From Maribacter dokdonensis DSW-8 (lineage in GTDB: Bacteria > Bacteroidota > Bacteroidia > Flavobacteriales > Flavobacteriaceae), in assembly GCF_001447995.1 (NCBI RefSeq), contig NZ_LDPE01000009.1, positions 1-64,000 on the forward strand: 64,000 nt of DNA. The letters run 5' to 3'. A program made the translations under genes and the position numbers. Below are positions 35,465-44,724 of the stretch, in pieces. The first letter of the stretch is position 1. Each line of letters starts with the position of its first letter. The notes under the pieces are model-generated. The model was not told the DNA's origin and did no database searches. It worked only from the letters and a program-made list of their open reading frames with translations.

Positions 35465-38029
35465 TTAAAAGGGATAGTTGATACCAATTTGCAAAACAGC
35501 ATTGGCAAAATTATAATCTCTAAACCATCTTTTAGACTGAATTTCAGCTGGGTTATAAGTTTTAAAGCCTAAATCTAATCGAAATAGGAAATAGGTGAAG
35601 TCGTATCTAAGACCCATGCCAGTACCAAGGGCAATATCTTTTAAAGATGCTAAACCGTCAAAAGTGGCATCTGGATCTTCAACATTATCTAGCACGTTCC
35701 AAATATTACCGGCATCAGCGAAGATCGCCCCGTTAATATCTCCTGCAATAGGAAATCTATATTCAAGATTTAAAGCTAATTTTAGGTTGGCTTCGTTGAA
35801 ATCGTTGATAGCAGAAGTGCTTCCGGGTCCTAATGAATATGGGAACCAAGCTCTGTTGTCATTAGATCCACCACCAAAATAACTACGAACAAAAGGTATG
35901 TTGTCAGAGTTGCCGTAAGGAATAGCGATGCCAAAAAATGCTCTTGCGGCCAAAACGTTAGACCGTTTTAAATCCCAATATTTTACATATTCAAATTCAT
36001 TTTTTATGTATTGCGAGAAGGGAACACCAAAAACCAAAAGTTGATCATCGTCATTTTTATTGAACGGGATAAAAGTGGAGAATGCAGACAGTACGTTGCC
36101 GGCACCTTCAATTTTCCAACGAAATTGATAAAAAGTGTTATCTAGAACACCAGTTCTATTCGTTTTATTAAAAGTGTAGTTAGATGCAAATATTAAATTG
36201 TTTTCTGTTAGTCTTATTCTTCTTTCTTCAATAGTATTTACATCTTCAAAATCATCTGTTGTAGCACTTACTGTGCCGTCTAGTATAGCATTGGTGAATC
36301 CGCTTGTGCCACTAGGTATGATCAAATTTAAATCATCATCACTATCATCTGTTTCAAAATATTCTGCCAGTTCTGGGTATAGCGCAGCGTCTTCATAAGA
36401 ATCTGCAATTTCATCTAATAGTTCGTAGGTATTTGTATAAACATTGTAAAACCTATTACTGTTCACATTTCTTACAAATTGAATATTTAAAAGCTCAACA
36501 TCGTGGTTTACAAAATCACTTGGTGTCCAGCTGTATCCTAAAACGGTATTGAAGGTTTGTTTGTCCAGACCAATATTGTTTTGAAAATTGGTACCAATAG
36601 CAATTCTGGTTTTTGGTAATGTATAATTAGGTATAATTCTAGACGTATTAATGAAAGGAAACCATATTCTAGGGAAATCTAAAGAAATGTCTCCGCCAAA
36701 TTCGGAAAAATAATTTGCCTCAAAGGTGTTGCTGCTTAATAAACCATAAGAGCCATTTGCCGAGATACTCAAATTTTCCGCCCCTTTAAAGATGTTTCTA
36801 ATGAGTAGGGTGGTGCCCAAACCAACACCAAGTCTTCTTAAATTAGATCTGCTCACTTCAAAGTTGGTTCCCAATGCGTATTTTGTTTTAGGAGCCAAGT
36901 AGATGTTGGTGTTTACTTTGTTGCCAAGGCTGTCTGCTTCAAATATTATGTTTGGGTACTTAAAAACGTTTAGTGCGTTTAATTGCCTTGACGTTCTAAT
37001 TTTATCGACATCTCTATAAATACTATCCTTTTTGAAAAAAATGGCATTGGCCAAGGTTTTAGGTTTGATGTCAAAATTTTTAGAATAGTGAATGGTATAG
37101 TCTTGGTAGTCTATAGTGTAAATGGAATCTTGATTGTTTGTTGAGAGGTAGTCTGTATAGATATTTATTTTATCGATTTTCTCAACTTTATAAGCAGAAG
37201 TGGTCACCTCATTTTCACCTCTTGTTTTTAGGTCACCTATATTAAGGGTGATGTTCATCTTTTGATCGTCTGCAGCTCTAGCGGTATCTCTTAAAATATC
37301 AAAAGTTATAGAGCTTTCTTGAAAATTTCTAATACCATTATTTCTGAAAATGCCTGTTAGTCTTTCACGTTCTCCGTTAAAATTTGAAAGATCAAATTGT
37401 TGCCCTTCTTTAATCAGTGAATTTGCGGCGTTTAAAAAATATAATGAATCTATTGCTCTAGATGAGATGTTGTTACCTAAAGAATCTATCATATAGGGAT
37501 CACCCAATTCAATATGGTAATTTACCTTGGCCTTTTTATACCTTGCGCTATCAATTACATACGTGGTATTGTTGGTAAAATAGCCTTTGCTCTGATAGTA
37601 GGCGCTTAATTTTTCTAGACTTAATCTTGTTTTGGTAGTATCTAAAACAGTGGGTTCTTCACCAATATCCTTTAGCCAATTACTTAGTCCCTTGACCAGA
37701 AAAGATTCGCCTAATCTTTCCACTTGCTTTTCTGAAAGCAGTTTATCCAGTCTTTTTTTTCTGTTCTCTTTTCTGTATAACCAAGCGTTGTAAGAAGAAT
37801 CAGGGTTTTCTTTGGCAAGGTTGTATAAATTTAACCTTAAAGGGTATCCTAGAACAGTAGAATTCGGTTTTTGATAGACGAGACTTTCTAATTCTTCGTT
37901 GTTAACTTTTATAGAATCAGCATAAATGGTGTTTTTAATCACCAAGAGTTCATCATCCTCAACCTTCTTTAGCGAGTTACAGGATAACAAGACTATTGCC
38001 AGTAGGGATAATAAGCTTAATTTAGCCAT
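35465..38029 (-). CDS. TamL-like lipoprotein of the BamA/TamA (Omp85) family
   Basis: An outer-membrane protein of 854 residues from the chosen start. ATG at 38029 (MAKLSLLSLLAIVLLSC) gives a proper lipoprotein signal ending LLSC; the open frame extends 13 codons further upstream but that start disrupts the signal. POTRA-like domains follow (about 40-420), then a 16-strand barrel with Omp85 features such as GLRYDFTYFLFRLDLGF and a terminal aromatic residue (NYPF). Bacteroidota have a lipidated TamA, TamL, which works with TamB in envelope protein or lipid transport; this gene fits that description. TamB is not in the window. Confidence 0.87.
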   Translation of the reverse strand: MAKLSLLSLLAIVLLSCNSLKKVEDDELLVIKNTIYADSIKVNNEELESLVYQKPNSTVLGYPLRLNLYNLAKENPDSSYNAWLYRKENRKKRLDKLLSEKQVERLGESFLVKGLSNWLKDIGEEPTVLDTTKTRLSLEKLSAYYQSKGYFTNNTTYVIDSARYKKAKVNYHIELGDPYMIDSLGNNISSRAIDSLYFLNAANSLIKEGQQFDLSNFNGERERLTGIFRNNGIRNFQESSITFDILRDTARAADDQKMNITLNIGDLKTRGENEVTTSAYKVEKIDKINIYTDYLSTNNQDSIYTIDYQDYTIHYSKNFDIKPKTLANAIFFKKDSIYRDVDKIRTSRQLNALNVFKYPNIIFEADSLGNKVNTNIYLAPKTKYALGTNFEVSRSNLRRLGVGLGTTLLIRNIFKGAENLSISANGSYGLLSSNTFEANYFSEFGGDISLDFPRIWFPFINTSRIIPNYTLPKTRIAIGTNFQNNIGLDKQTFNTVLGYSWTPSDFVNHDVELLNIQFVRNVNSNRFYNVYTNTYELLDEIADSYEDAALYPELAEYFETDDSDDDLNLIIPSGTSGFTNAILDGTVSATTDDFEDVNTIEERRIRLTENNLIFASNYTFNKTNRTGVLDNTFYQFRWKIEGAGNVLSAFSTFIPFNKNDDDQLLVFGVPFSQYIKNEFEYVKYWDLKRSNVLAARAFFGIAIPYGNSDNIPFVRSYFGGGSNDNRAWFPYSLGPGSTSAINDFNEANLKLALNLEYRFPIAGDINGAIFADAGNIWNVLDNVEDPDATFDGLASLKDIALGTGMGLRYDFTYFLFRLDLGFKTYNPAEIQSKRWFRDYNFANAVLQIGINYPF

Positions 38030-38083
38030 GATGTTTTTGGAGCAAAGTGCCATCCTCATAGAAATCAAAAATACATTATTTGA

Positions 38084-38803
38084 ATGGTTGTCAAAAGTGA
38101 ATTGAAACTTATCAAAAGCCTACAGCAAAAAAAGTGCCGAATTGAGCACGGACTATTTGTAATAGAGGGGAAAAAAACCTTGGAAGAAGTTGTGAAATCT
38201 CAAATGAGACTATACAAATTGTTCGCCGTTGACCCAAGTGATTTGGATATTGGCGGTCATGAGGTAACGCAAGTGACTGCAAGGGAGCTAAGTCAAATGA
38301 GTAGCTTAAAGAACCCAAATGGGTATCTTGGTGTATTTTATATTCCTGAAAAAGTAGAAAAAATAGCCTCTGATTGGGTTTTGGTGCTCGATGGTGTTCA
38401 GGATCCAGGAAATTTGGGTACGATTATAAGGCTTTGCGATTGGTTTGGTATCAACGATATTGTTTGTTCAAATGAAACGGTGGATTGTTATAATCCAAAA
38501 GTGTTGCAGGCAACCATGGGGTCTATAACAAGGGTTAATATTCAATATAGGTCGTTAAGTACATTTTTAGGGTCAACAGAATTACCCATTTATGGAACAT
38601 TTATGGACGGTGATAATGTAAATACTATCACTTTACCTAAAAAAGGAATCATGATTATGGGTAATGAAGGAAAAGGAGTGTCAAATACCGTTGCTGAATT
38701 ATGTTCAGATAGATTGGCAATACCTCAATTTGGCGAAAAAACCACAGAGAGCTTAAATGTGGCTTCTGCAACGGCAATTCTATTACACGAGATAAGAAAA
38801 TAG
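38084..38803 (+). CDS. TrmH family RNA 2'-O-ribose methyltransferase
   Basis: This is a SPOUT methyltransferase of 239 residues. An N-terminal substrate-binding domain (L30e-like; RIEHGLFVIEGKKTLEE) precedes the catalytic domain with motif 1 LDGVQDPGNLGTIIRL, motif 2 MIMGNEGKGVS and motif 3 LNVASATAILLHEI. Target (rRNA or tRNA) cannot be decided. It starts 55 bp from, and is divergent to, the chosen start of the TamL-like gene. Confidence 0.92.
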   Translation: MVVKSELKLIKSLQQKKCRIEHGLFVIEGKKTLEEVVKSQMRLYKLFAVDPSDLDIGGHEVTQVTARELSQMSSLKNPNGYLGVFYIPEKVEKIASDWVLVLDGVQDPGNLGTIIRLCDWFGINDIVCSNETVDCYNPKVLQATMGSITRVNIQYRSLSTFLGSTELPIYGTFMDGDNVNTITLPKKGIMIMGNEGKGVSNTVAELCSDRLAIPQFGEKTTESLNVASATAILLHEIRK

Positions 38804-38835
38804 CCCGGTTTTTTAATTCGAAATATTTAACTTTT

Positions 38836-38884
38836 GCTAATTGCTAATTGCTAATTGCTAATTGCTAATTGCTAATTGCTAATT
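38836..38884. repeat. Heptanucleotide tandem repeat (GCTAATT x7)
   Basis: Seven perfect, contiguous copies of GCTAATT occupy 49 bp in the gap between two convergent genes (38803 and 38893). A degenerate copy (GTTAAAT) follows. A shorter stretch, TTTTGCTAATTGCTAA, occurs at 20675-20690, just before tRNA-Arg, showing the same unit is used elsewhere. No spacers are present, so it is not CRISPR. Such arrays mutate by slippage; here it could only alter 3' ends. Confidence 0.95.
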
Positions 38885-38892
38885 GTTAAATG

Positions 38893-39585
38893 TTATTCAA
38901 AAGTGAAGTTGATGAAAATGCCTCGGGTTTTCAGAGATTCAATATTTCCGGTCCAAGGGCTGTTAGGGTCTTGATCGGGCACTAGTTCATCCGTAAGAGC
39001 AAAAACACCTCGTATAGATGGAGTGAACTTAAAGTATTCTAGGTAAAAATCAATTCCAAATCCAAGTTCGTAGTTGTACACCCATTTTTTCATTCTAAAT
39101 GTTCCGGAACTGTTATCATCCAAACTTTCTTCGTTGCTACCTAGGTTTAAACTACGAGATCCGCCTGCCAATAAAAAAGGTTTAAAGTTGCCAAACCTGC
39201 GTGTACTTGCTTTAATAAGTACAGGAAAATTGATATAGGTAGATTTTATTTCCCTAATGGCATCTCTTTCATCATCAAATCCAGGAAACCCCATTAGTCT
39301 GGTTCCGTAATGCAGTCCTGGTTCAAAACGAACATCAAAAAATTCATTAAGTCTTAATTCGCCTATTAGTCCAACGTTGAATCCAAAGCTTTTGCTAACC
39401 AATATGTCTTTGGCATTTTCTTTATATTCAATTTTAAAATCATACTGATTTAAACCTAAGAAGTAACCCCAGTTTAAGAGTTTTTTATCCTCGTTCTGTT
39501 TATTCAATATAGGGCTCTCATTAAATTGAGCGCTCATTAAATTCGTTATCAACAACGTTAAGGGTATTAAAAACCACTTCTTCAT
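38893..39585 (-). CDS. porT: Type IX secretion system protein PorT
   Basis: PorT is a beta-barrel outer-membrane protein required for assembly of the type IX secretion system in Bacteroidota. From ATG at 39585 the product has a signal peptide (MKKWFLIPLTLLITNLMSAQ) followed by about 210 residues of barrel-type sequence: alternating aromatic strands (GFNVGLIGELRL, FDVRFEPGLHYG, YELGFGIDFYLEYFKFTPSI) and an Ig-like terminal aromatic (NFTFE). The upstream start at 39615 adds ten residues that spoil the signal. Position directly after menG/ubiE is as in other flavobacteria. Confidence 0.88.
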   Translation of the reverse strand: MKKWFLIPLTLLITNLMSAQFNESPILNKQNEDKKLLNWGYFLGLNQYDFKIEYKENAKDILVSKSFGFNVGLIGELRLNEFFDVRFEPGLHYGTRLMGFPGFDDERDAIREIKSTYINFPVLIKASTRRFGNFKPFLLAGGSRSLNLGSNEESLDDNSSGTFRMKKWVYNYELGFGIDFYLEYFKFTPSIRGVFALTDELVPDQDPNSPWTGNIESLKTRGIFINFTFE

Positions 39586-39639
39586 AAATGCTGGTTTACG
39601 ATTGTAAAACGTCAAATAAATATTGAAAGACAGCTAATA

Positions 39640-40377
39640 TTATAGATTAGCTTTTTTTGCAACATAAATTGAAGCAACCCCAAATGTTTGAGGTTTATTC
39701 GTTACATCTATAAACCCAATTTCGCGCAAAATATTGTTGAAGTTTTCTCCATGTGGAAAAACGGAAGCAGATTCGCTTAAATAGCCATATGCCGAATCGT
39801 CTTTTGAGAAGATTTTTCCAATTAATGGAAGAATATTTTTTGTGTAGAAATTGTAACCTTGTTTGTAAGGGGTCTTGGTGGGTACAGATGTTTCCAGGAC
39901 CACTAACGTGCCGTTAGGTTTTAAAACTCTAAGAATTTCAGCCATACCCGTTTCAAGGGTTTCAAAGTTACGTACTCCAAAAGACACGGTTACGGCATCA
40001 AAAGAATTAGCGTCGAAAACAAGATTTTCACTGTCACCAACTACCATTTCAATGGTATTGTCCAAATTTTTATCGGTTACTTTTTCTTTACCAACCGCCA
40101 ACATTCCCGGAGAAATATCTAGGCCCACAATTTTTTTTGCACCTGTTTTTGTAAGTGCTATGGCTAAGTCGCCAGTACCTGTTGCAATATCTAATATAGA
40201 ATTAGGTTGTTCCTTTTTTAAAATTTCAACAACTTTTTTACGCCATTTAATGTCAATGCCAAAAGAAATTACTCTGTTTAAACCGTCGTAATTTTTAGAA
40301 ATGGTATCGAACATTTTGGTCACCTGTTCCTTTTTACCTAAGTCAGAATCTTTGTATGGCGTAACTTTTTGGGGCAT
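39640..40377 (-). CDS. ubiE: Demethylmenaquinone/ubiquinone methyltransferase UbiE/MenG
   Basis: This enzyme methylates demethylmenaquinone to menaquinone using SAM. The motifs [34 protein letters not shown] and the C-terminal [26 protein letters not shown] are specific for UbiE/MenG. ATG at 40377 ([12 protein letters not shown]) is preferred over 40407, whose ten extra residues are not family-like. A -7-like TATATTTG on the minus strand (complement of 40397-40404) is 20 bp upstream. Product menaquinone would be the electron acceptor of the Nqr complex in this window. Confidence 0.95.
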   Translation of the reverse strand: MPQKVTPYKDSDLGKKEQVTKMFDTISKNYDGLNRVISFGIDIKWRKKVVEILKKEQPNSILDIATGTGDLAIALTKTGAKKIVGLDISPGMLAVGKEKVTDKNLDNTIEMVVGDSENLVFDANSFDAVTVSFGVRNFETLETGMAEILRVLKPNGTLVVLETSVPTKTPYKQGYNFYTKNILPLIGKIFSKDDSAYGYLSESASVFPHGENFNNILREIGFIDVTNKPQTFGVASIYVAKKANL

Positions 40378-40605
40378 TATATTGTTATTTTTTTGGCAAA
40401 TATACAATATAGTAGGAGCTTAACTCCTTTTTAACCACCAAGGTTGGTCATTGATAGGTTAAAGAATTGAAAATAAAGAATAAACTAATTTAATTATGTA
40501 ATTTTGCCCCATAATAATTGCTACGGTTTTCAAGACTACTTTTAAGTATTTATAGTGTTTAAGAGAGAAATTTTATGCTTGATAATTAGCGGTCTAATAA
40601 GATAA

Positions 40606-41955
40606 ATGAAGATTATAATTGCTGGTGCTGGGGAAGTAGGCTTTCATTTGGCCAAATTACTATCCTATGAATCACAGGATATTACTTTAATCGATTCTAA
40701 AAAAGAGAGTCTGGCTTATGCCGATAACCATTTAGATATTCGTGTTTTAAAAGGTGATGCTACTTCTATTGCGGTGTTGAACGATGCCCAAGTGCAAAAT
40801 TCTGACTTGGTTATTGCGGTTACCTCTTCTGAAACAACGAACTTAACACTTTGTATGTTGGCCAAACAGCTTGGTTGTAAACGAACTATTGCCAGAATAT
40901 CTAATACCGAATTTATAAAGAATAAGGATCTTTTAAGGTTTTCTGACCTGGGGATAGATGAATTGATTTCACCCGAAGCATTGGCGGCGACTGAAATTCA
41001 AATGTTGTTGAATAAATCTGCATTCAACGATACCTATGAATTCGAGGAGGGCGAACTGATTATGGTAGGGGTTTCTTTACTGAAATCTGCGCCGTTTGTA
41101 GGTAAAATGGTAAAAGAGGCTGCCAAAATTTTCCCTGAATTACATTTCATGCCCATAGCCTTGCAACGTACAGGAACGCAATATACGGTTATACCGCGTG
41201 GTGATACCGTTTTTAAAGAAGGTGACCAAGTATACTTTATTACGGTAAAGGAAGGTGTAGATGAGTTGTATAAATTAACTGGAAAGAAAAAAGCTGAAAT
41301 CAAGAATGTAATGATTCTTGGTGGTAGTAAAGTAGGTTATAAGACAGCAAGAGATCTGTGTGCCAACAAGTTCAATGTAAAGTTGATAGAAAAGAATAAG
41401 GAGAAAGCCTTTGATCTTGCTGACGAATTGCCAAATGCACTGGTAATTAATGGTGATGGTAGAAATGTTGAGCTGTTAGATGAAGAAAGTTTAGAGTCCA
41501 TGGATGCCTTTATTGCAGTAACCGGCAATTCAGAGACCAATATTATGTCTTGCTTGGTGGCAAAATCAAAGTATATTAAAAAGACCATAGCTTTGGTGGA
41601 GAACATGGATTATTTTCAGCTCTCACATTCTATAGGTATAGATACTTTGATCAATAAAAAGCTTTTAGCTGCAAACAATATTTTTAGGCACATTCGAAAA
41701 GGTGAAGTTGTAGCATTAATGCGATTAAACAACTTAAACGCCGAAATTTTAGAATTCATCGTAAAAAGAAATTCTAAAGTGACCGGTGCTACTATTAGAG
41801 AGTTAGATTTTCCTAAGGCGGCTACTATTGGTGGTGTTGTTAGGGATGGGGTAGGCCACATTGCACTTGGTGGTTTTAATATACAGGAAGGAGATAGGGT
41901 AGTAGTTTGTTGTCTACCATCTGAAATTCCTAAAATAGAACGAATGTTCCTTTAA
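40606..41955 (+). CDS. trkA: Trk potassium uptake regulatory subunit TrkA
   Basis: TrkA is the cytoplasmic gating subunit of the Trk K+ channel and senses NAD(H)/ATP. Two RCK units are visible in 449 residues: GAGEVGFHLAKLL at the start and LGGSKVGYKTARDL near residue 232, each a Rossmann fold, and each followed by a TrkA-C domain. The gene lies one base before trkH. A TANNTTTG-like TAATTTTG is at 40499-40506, with no matching -33. Confidence 0.96.
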   Translation: MKIIIAGAGEVGFHLAKLLSYESQDITLIDSKKESLAYADNHLDIRVLKGDATSIAVLNDAQVQNSDLVIAVTSSETTNLTLCMLAKQLGCKRTIARISNTEFIKNKDLLRFSDLGIDELISPEALAATEIQMLLNKSAFNDTYEFEEGELIMVGVSLLKSAPFVGKMVKEAAKIFPELHFMPIALQRTGTQYTVIPRGDTVFKEGDQVYFITVKEGVDELYKLTGKKKAEIKNVMILGGSKVGYKTARDLCANKFNVKLIEKNKEKAFDLADELPNALVINGDGRNVELLDEESLESMDAFIAVTGNSETNIMSCLVAKSKYIKKTIALVENMDYFQLSHSIGIDTLINKKLLAANNIFRHIRKGEVVALMRLNNLNAEILEFIVKRNSKVTGATIRELDFPKAATIGGVVRDGVGHIALGGFNIQEGDRVVVCCLPSEIPKIERMFL

Positions 41956-41956
41956 G

Positions 41957-43450
41957 ATGCGACTTAATTTAAGAATTATATTTCATATCATGGGGCTTCT
42001 GTTACTTTGTAATGGGGGGTTTATGCTTTTGGCTGCAGTTGTTAGTGGTCTTTATAAAGATGGGGCTACCTTGAGTATTGCACTTGCTTCTATCTGTACT
42101 ATGTTCGTTGGTGTTTTTATGATGTACTATACCAGGGGGCATAAAAAAGAGGTAAAACAAAAAGAAGGATACATCATTGTAACATTTGGGTGGATCGTAA
42201 TGTCCATTTCCGGGATGTTGCCATATCTGTTTTCTGGAGCGTTACCCACGATAACCAATGCTTTTTTTGAAACTATTTCAGGTTATACCACAACCGGGGC
42301 ATCAATCATGGATGATATTGAAGCCATGCCCGAAGGAATTCTTTTTTGGCGTAGTTTAACCCATTGGATCGGTGGTATGGGAATCATTGTTTTGGCAATT
42401 GCCATTCTGCCTTTGTTGGGTATTGGTGGTATGCAGTTATTCTCTGCAGAGGCACCAGGACCTACTGGGGATAAGTTGCACCCTAGAATTACTGATACGG
42501 CAAAACGACTTTGGCTTATTTATTTTGGATACACTGTGGCAGAGACCATATTATTGCAGTTAGCTGGTATGTCCTTTTTTGATGCTATCAATCATGCAAT
42601 GGCGACGTTATCTACAGGTGGATTTTCAACTAAAAATGCAAGTGTAGCTTATTGGAACGATCAGCCTTTAATTCAATATATCATCATATTCTTTATGTTT
42701 TTAGCGGGTAGTAATTTCGTATTAAGCTACTTCGCCTTTAAGGGTAAAGTACAAAAAGTAATAAAGGATGAGGAGTTTAGGTATTACGCAGGCTTTGTCA
42801 TCGTGTTTACAATAATCGTTGCTTTGGTAGTATATTTCAAAGCAAATATTACAGAGCTTACTCCCGGTTATCCTATGGTGTTAGGAAAGGCGGAAAGTGC
42901 TTTAAGACATTCACTGTTTCAGATCATCTCTGTGATAACCACTACTGGTTTTGTTAGTGCTGATTTTACGCAATGGACACCCTTTTTAACCGTGTTTTTC
43001 TTTGGACTATTCTTTTTGGGTGGCTCTGCGGGTTCTACTGCCGGTGGTATAAAGGTTATGAGGCATTTATTGATAATTAAAAACGGAGTATTGGAATTTA
43101 AGCGTACGTTGCATACGAATGCCATAATTCCTGTACGATACAATGATAAAACGGTAAAGGAAAAAATTGTCTATAATATTATTGGTTTCTTTGTGCTGTA
43201 CATGTTACTGTTTATTATTGGTGCTTTGGTGTTAGGTTTCTTGGGGTTGGATTTTGAATCTGCCATCGGAGGGGCGGCATCTTCTTTAGGTAATGTAGGT
43301 CCTGCTTTGGGGAGTCTAAATCCGGTCAGTAATTTTAACAGCTTGCCCGATCTTGCAAAATGGTGGTGCGGATTTTTAATGCTTGCCGGTAGGTTGGAGT
43401 TATTTACCGTACTGATTTTATTGACTCCTTATTTTTGGAAAAGCACTTAA
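41957..43450 (+). CDS. trkH: Trk potassium uptake transmembrane subunit TrkH
   Basis: TrkH is the K+-translocating subunit of the Trk system. It is a polytopic protein of 497 residues with four pore-loop repeats; selectivity filter segments include TTTGAS, STGGFST, TTTGFVS and SLGNVGPALG. It is translated right after trkA (one-base gap), forming a trkAH operon that ends in a bidirectional terminator. Confidence 0.96.
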   Translation: MRLNLRIIFHIMGLLLLCNGGFMLLAAVVSGLYKDGATLSIALASICTMFVGVFMMYYTRGHKKEVKQKEGYIIVTFGWIVMSISGMLPYLFSGALPTITNAFFETISGYTTTGASIMDDIEAMPEGILFWRSLTHWIGGMGIIVLAIAILPLLGIGGMQLFSAEAPGPTGDKLHPRITDTAKRLWLIYFGYTVAETILLQLAGMSFFDAINHAMATLSTGGFSTKNASVAYWNDQPLIQYIIIFFMFLAGSNFVLSYFAFKGKVQKVIKDEEFRYYAGFVIVFTIIVALVVYFKANITELTPGYPMVLGKAESALRHSLFQIISVITTTGFVSADFTQWTPFLTVFFFGLFFLGGSAGSTAGGIKVMRHLLIIKNGVLEFKRTLHTNAIIPVRYNDKTVKEKIVYNIIGFFVLYMLLFIIGALVLGFLGLDFESAIGGAASSLGNVGPALGSLNPVSNFNSLPDLAKWWCGFLMLAGRLELFTVLILLTPYFWKST

Positions 43451-43470
43451 GGTAAAGAATAGTAGAAATA

Positions 43471-43498
43471 AAAAAGTCCCTTTTCTAAAGGGACTTTT
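43471..43498. terminator. Bidirectional terminator, trkH / aminotransferase
   Basis: AAAAAGTCCCTT (43471-43482) pairs with AAGGGACTTTTT (43487-43498) around a 4-nt loop. The A and T tracts serve both convergent genes: trkH ends at 43450 and the aminotransferase at 43519. Confidence 0.93.
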
Positions 43499-43518
43499 TT
43501 ATGAATATATGCTGAGGT

Positions 43519-44709
43519 TTACTTTAGCGCTTCTTTAATTCTTGATATTGCTTCTTTAATTTCTTTTACTGACGCCGCATAAGAAATACGAATACAGTTT
43601 CCATTACCAAAAGCATCTCCCGTAACGGTAGCTACATTTGCTTCTTCTAATATGTACATAGAAAAATCAGATGCATTATTAATTTGCTTGCCTCTCAAGG
43701 TTTTTCCAAAGTAAGCGGTAACATCTGGGTACACATAAAATGCACCCTCTGGCTCATTACATTTAAAACCTTCAATTTCATTCAATAGGCTTAAAATAAG
43801 TTTACGTCTTTCTTTAAACTCATCAACCATATACTTTATTCGTTCTGGTGATTCTTCTAAAGCTGTAATAACTGCGCGTTGTGCTATACAGTTTGCACCA
43901 CTGGTTACTTGACCTTGTAATTTGTTGGTAGCACGTGCAATATATGCAGGAGCACCAATATATCCAATTCTCCATCCGGTCATTGCAAATGCTTTGGCAA
44001 CACCGTTTACCGTAACGGTACGGTCATACATATCTTCAAATTCGGCCATGGAGGCGTGTGCCGTAACACCATAGTTAATGTGCTCATAGATTTCATCGCT
44101 GACCACTATAATTTGAGGATGTTTTTGAAGTACGTCCGCTAGTGCACGTAATTCTTCTTTACTATAGATAGACCCACTTGGGTTACAAGGAGAACTATAC
44201 CATAACATTCTGGTTTTTGGTGTAATAGCGGCTTCCAGCTGCTCAGCTGTCATTTTAAAATCATTCTCCAAAGTGGTTGGCACTTCTACCGGTACACCAT
44301 CTGCTAATTTTACGATATCGCTGTAACTTACCCAGTAAGGACAAGGTAAAATTACTTCGTCACCTGCGTTCAATATAACTTGGGCAACATTGTATAAGGA
44401 TTGTTTAGCTCCTGTTGAAACAACTATTTGAGCAGGCTCATAATTTAAATTGTTATCTCTTTTAAATTTGGTTATGATAGCTTTTTTAAGTTCTACATAT
44501 CCATCAACTGGAGTATAGGAATTATAATCTTCGTTCACTGCTTTAATTGCAGCTTCTTTAATGTAATCTGGAGTATTGAAATCTGGCTCGCCTAAGCTAA
44601 GACCAATAATATCTTTACCTTCAGCCCTTAGTTCACGGGCTTTAGCAGCCATTTCTAAAGTAGCTGACGGTGTAACACTGTTGATTCTGTCCGAAAGTTG
44701 ATTGCTCAT
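43519..44709 (-). CDS. Pyridoxal phosphate-dependent aspartate aminotransferase
   Basis: A fold-type I aminotransferase (class I/II) of 396 residues. The motifs LGEPDFNTPDYI, WYSSPCNPSGSIYS, SDEIYEHI, and the PLP lysine site NGVAKAFAMTGWRIGY (Lys about 237) identify the aspartate/prephenate aminotransferase subgroup Ib. It interconverts aspartate and 2-oxoglutarate with oxaloacetate and glutamate, but the subgroup can also use prephenate. It is 15 bp after the desaturase gene, in the same direction. Confidence 0.93.
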   Translation of the reverse strand: MSNQLSDRINSVTPSATLEMAAKARELRAEGKDIIGLSLGEPDFNTPDYIKEAAIKAVNEDYNSYTPVDGYVELKKAIITKFKRDNNLNYEPAQIVVSTGAKQSLYNVAQVILNAGDEVILPCPYWVSYSDIVKLADGVPVEVPTTLENDFKMTAEQLEAAITPKTRMLWYSSPCNPSGSIYSKEELRALADVLQKHPQIIVVSDEIYEHINYGVTAHASMAEFEDMYDRTVTVNGVAKAFAMTGWRIGYIGAPAYIARATNKLQGQVTSGANCIAQRAVITALEESPERIKYMVDEFKERRKLILSLLNEIEGFKCNEPEGAFYVYPDVTAYFGKTLRGKQINNASDFSMYILEEANVATVTGDAFGNGNCIRISYAASVKEIKEAISRIKEALK

Positions 44710-44724
44710 GGGTACTCTTAATTT

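Noticed and set aside
35465-38068. Upstream start at 38068 for the TamL-like gene
   Set aside because: It would put 13 residues ahead of a well-formed lipoprotein signal that begins at the ATG at 38029.
38836-38884. Tandem repeat as a CRISPR array
   Set aside because: The 7-bp units are contiguous with no spacers.
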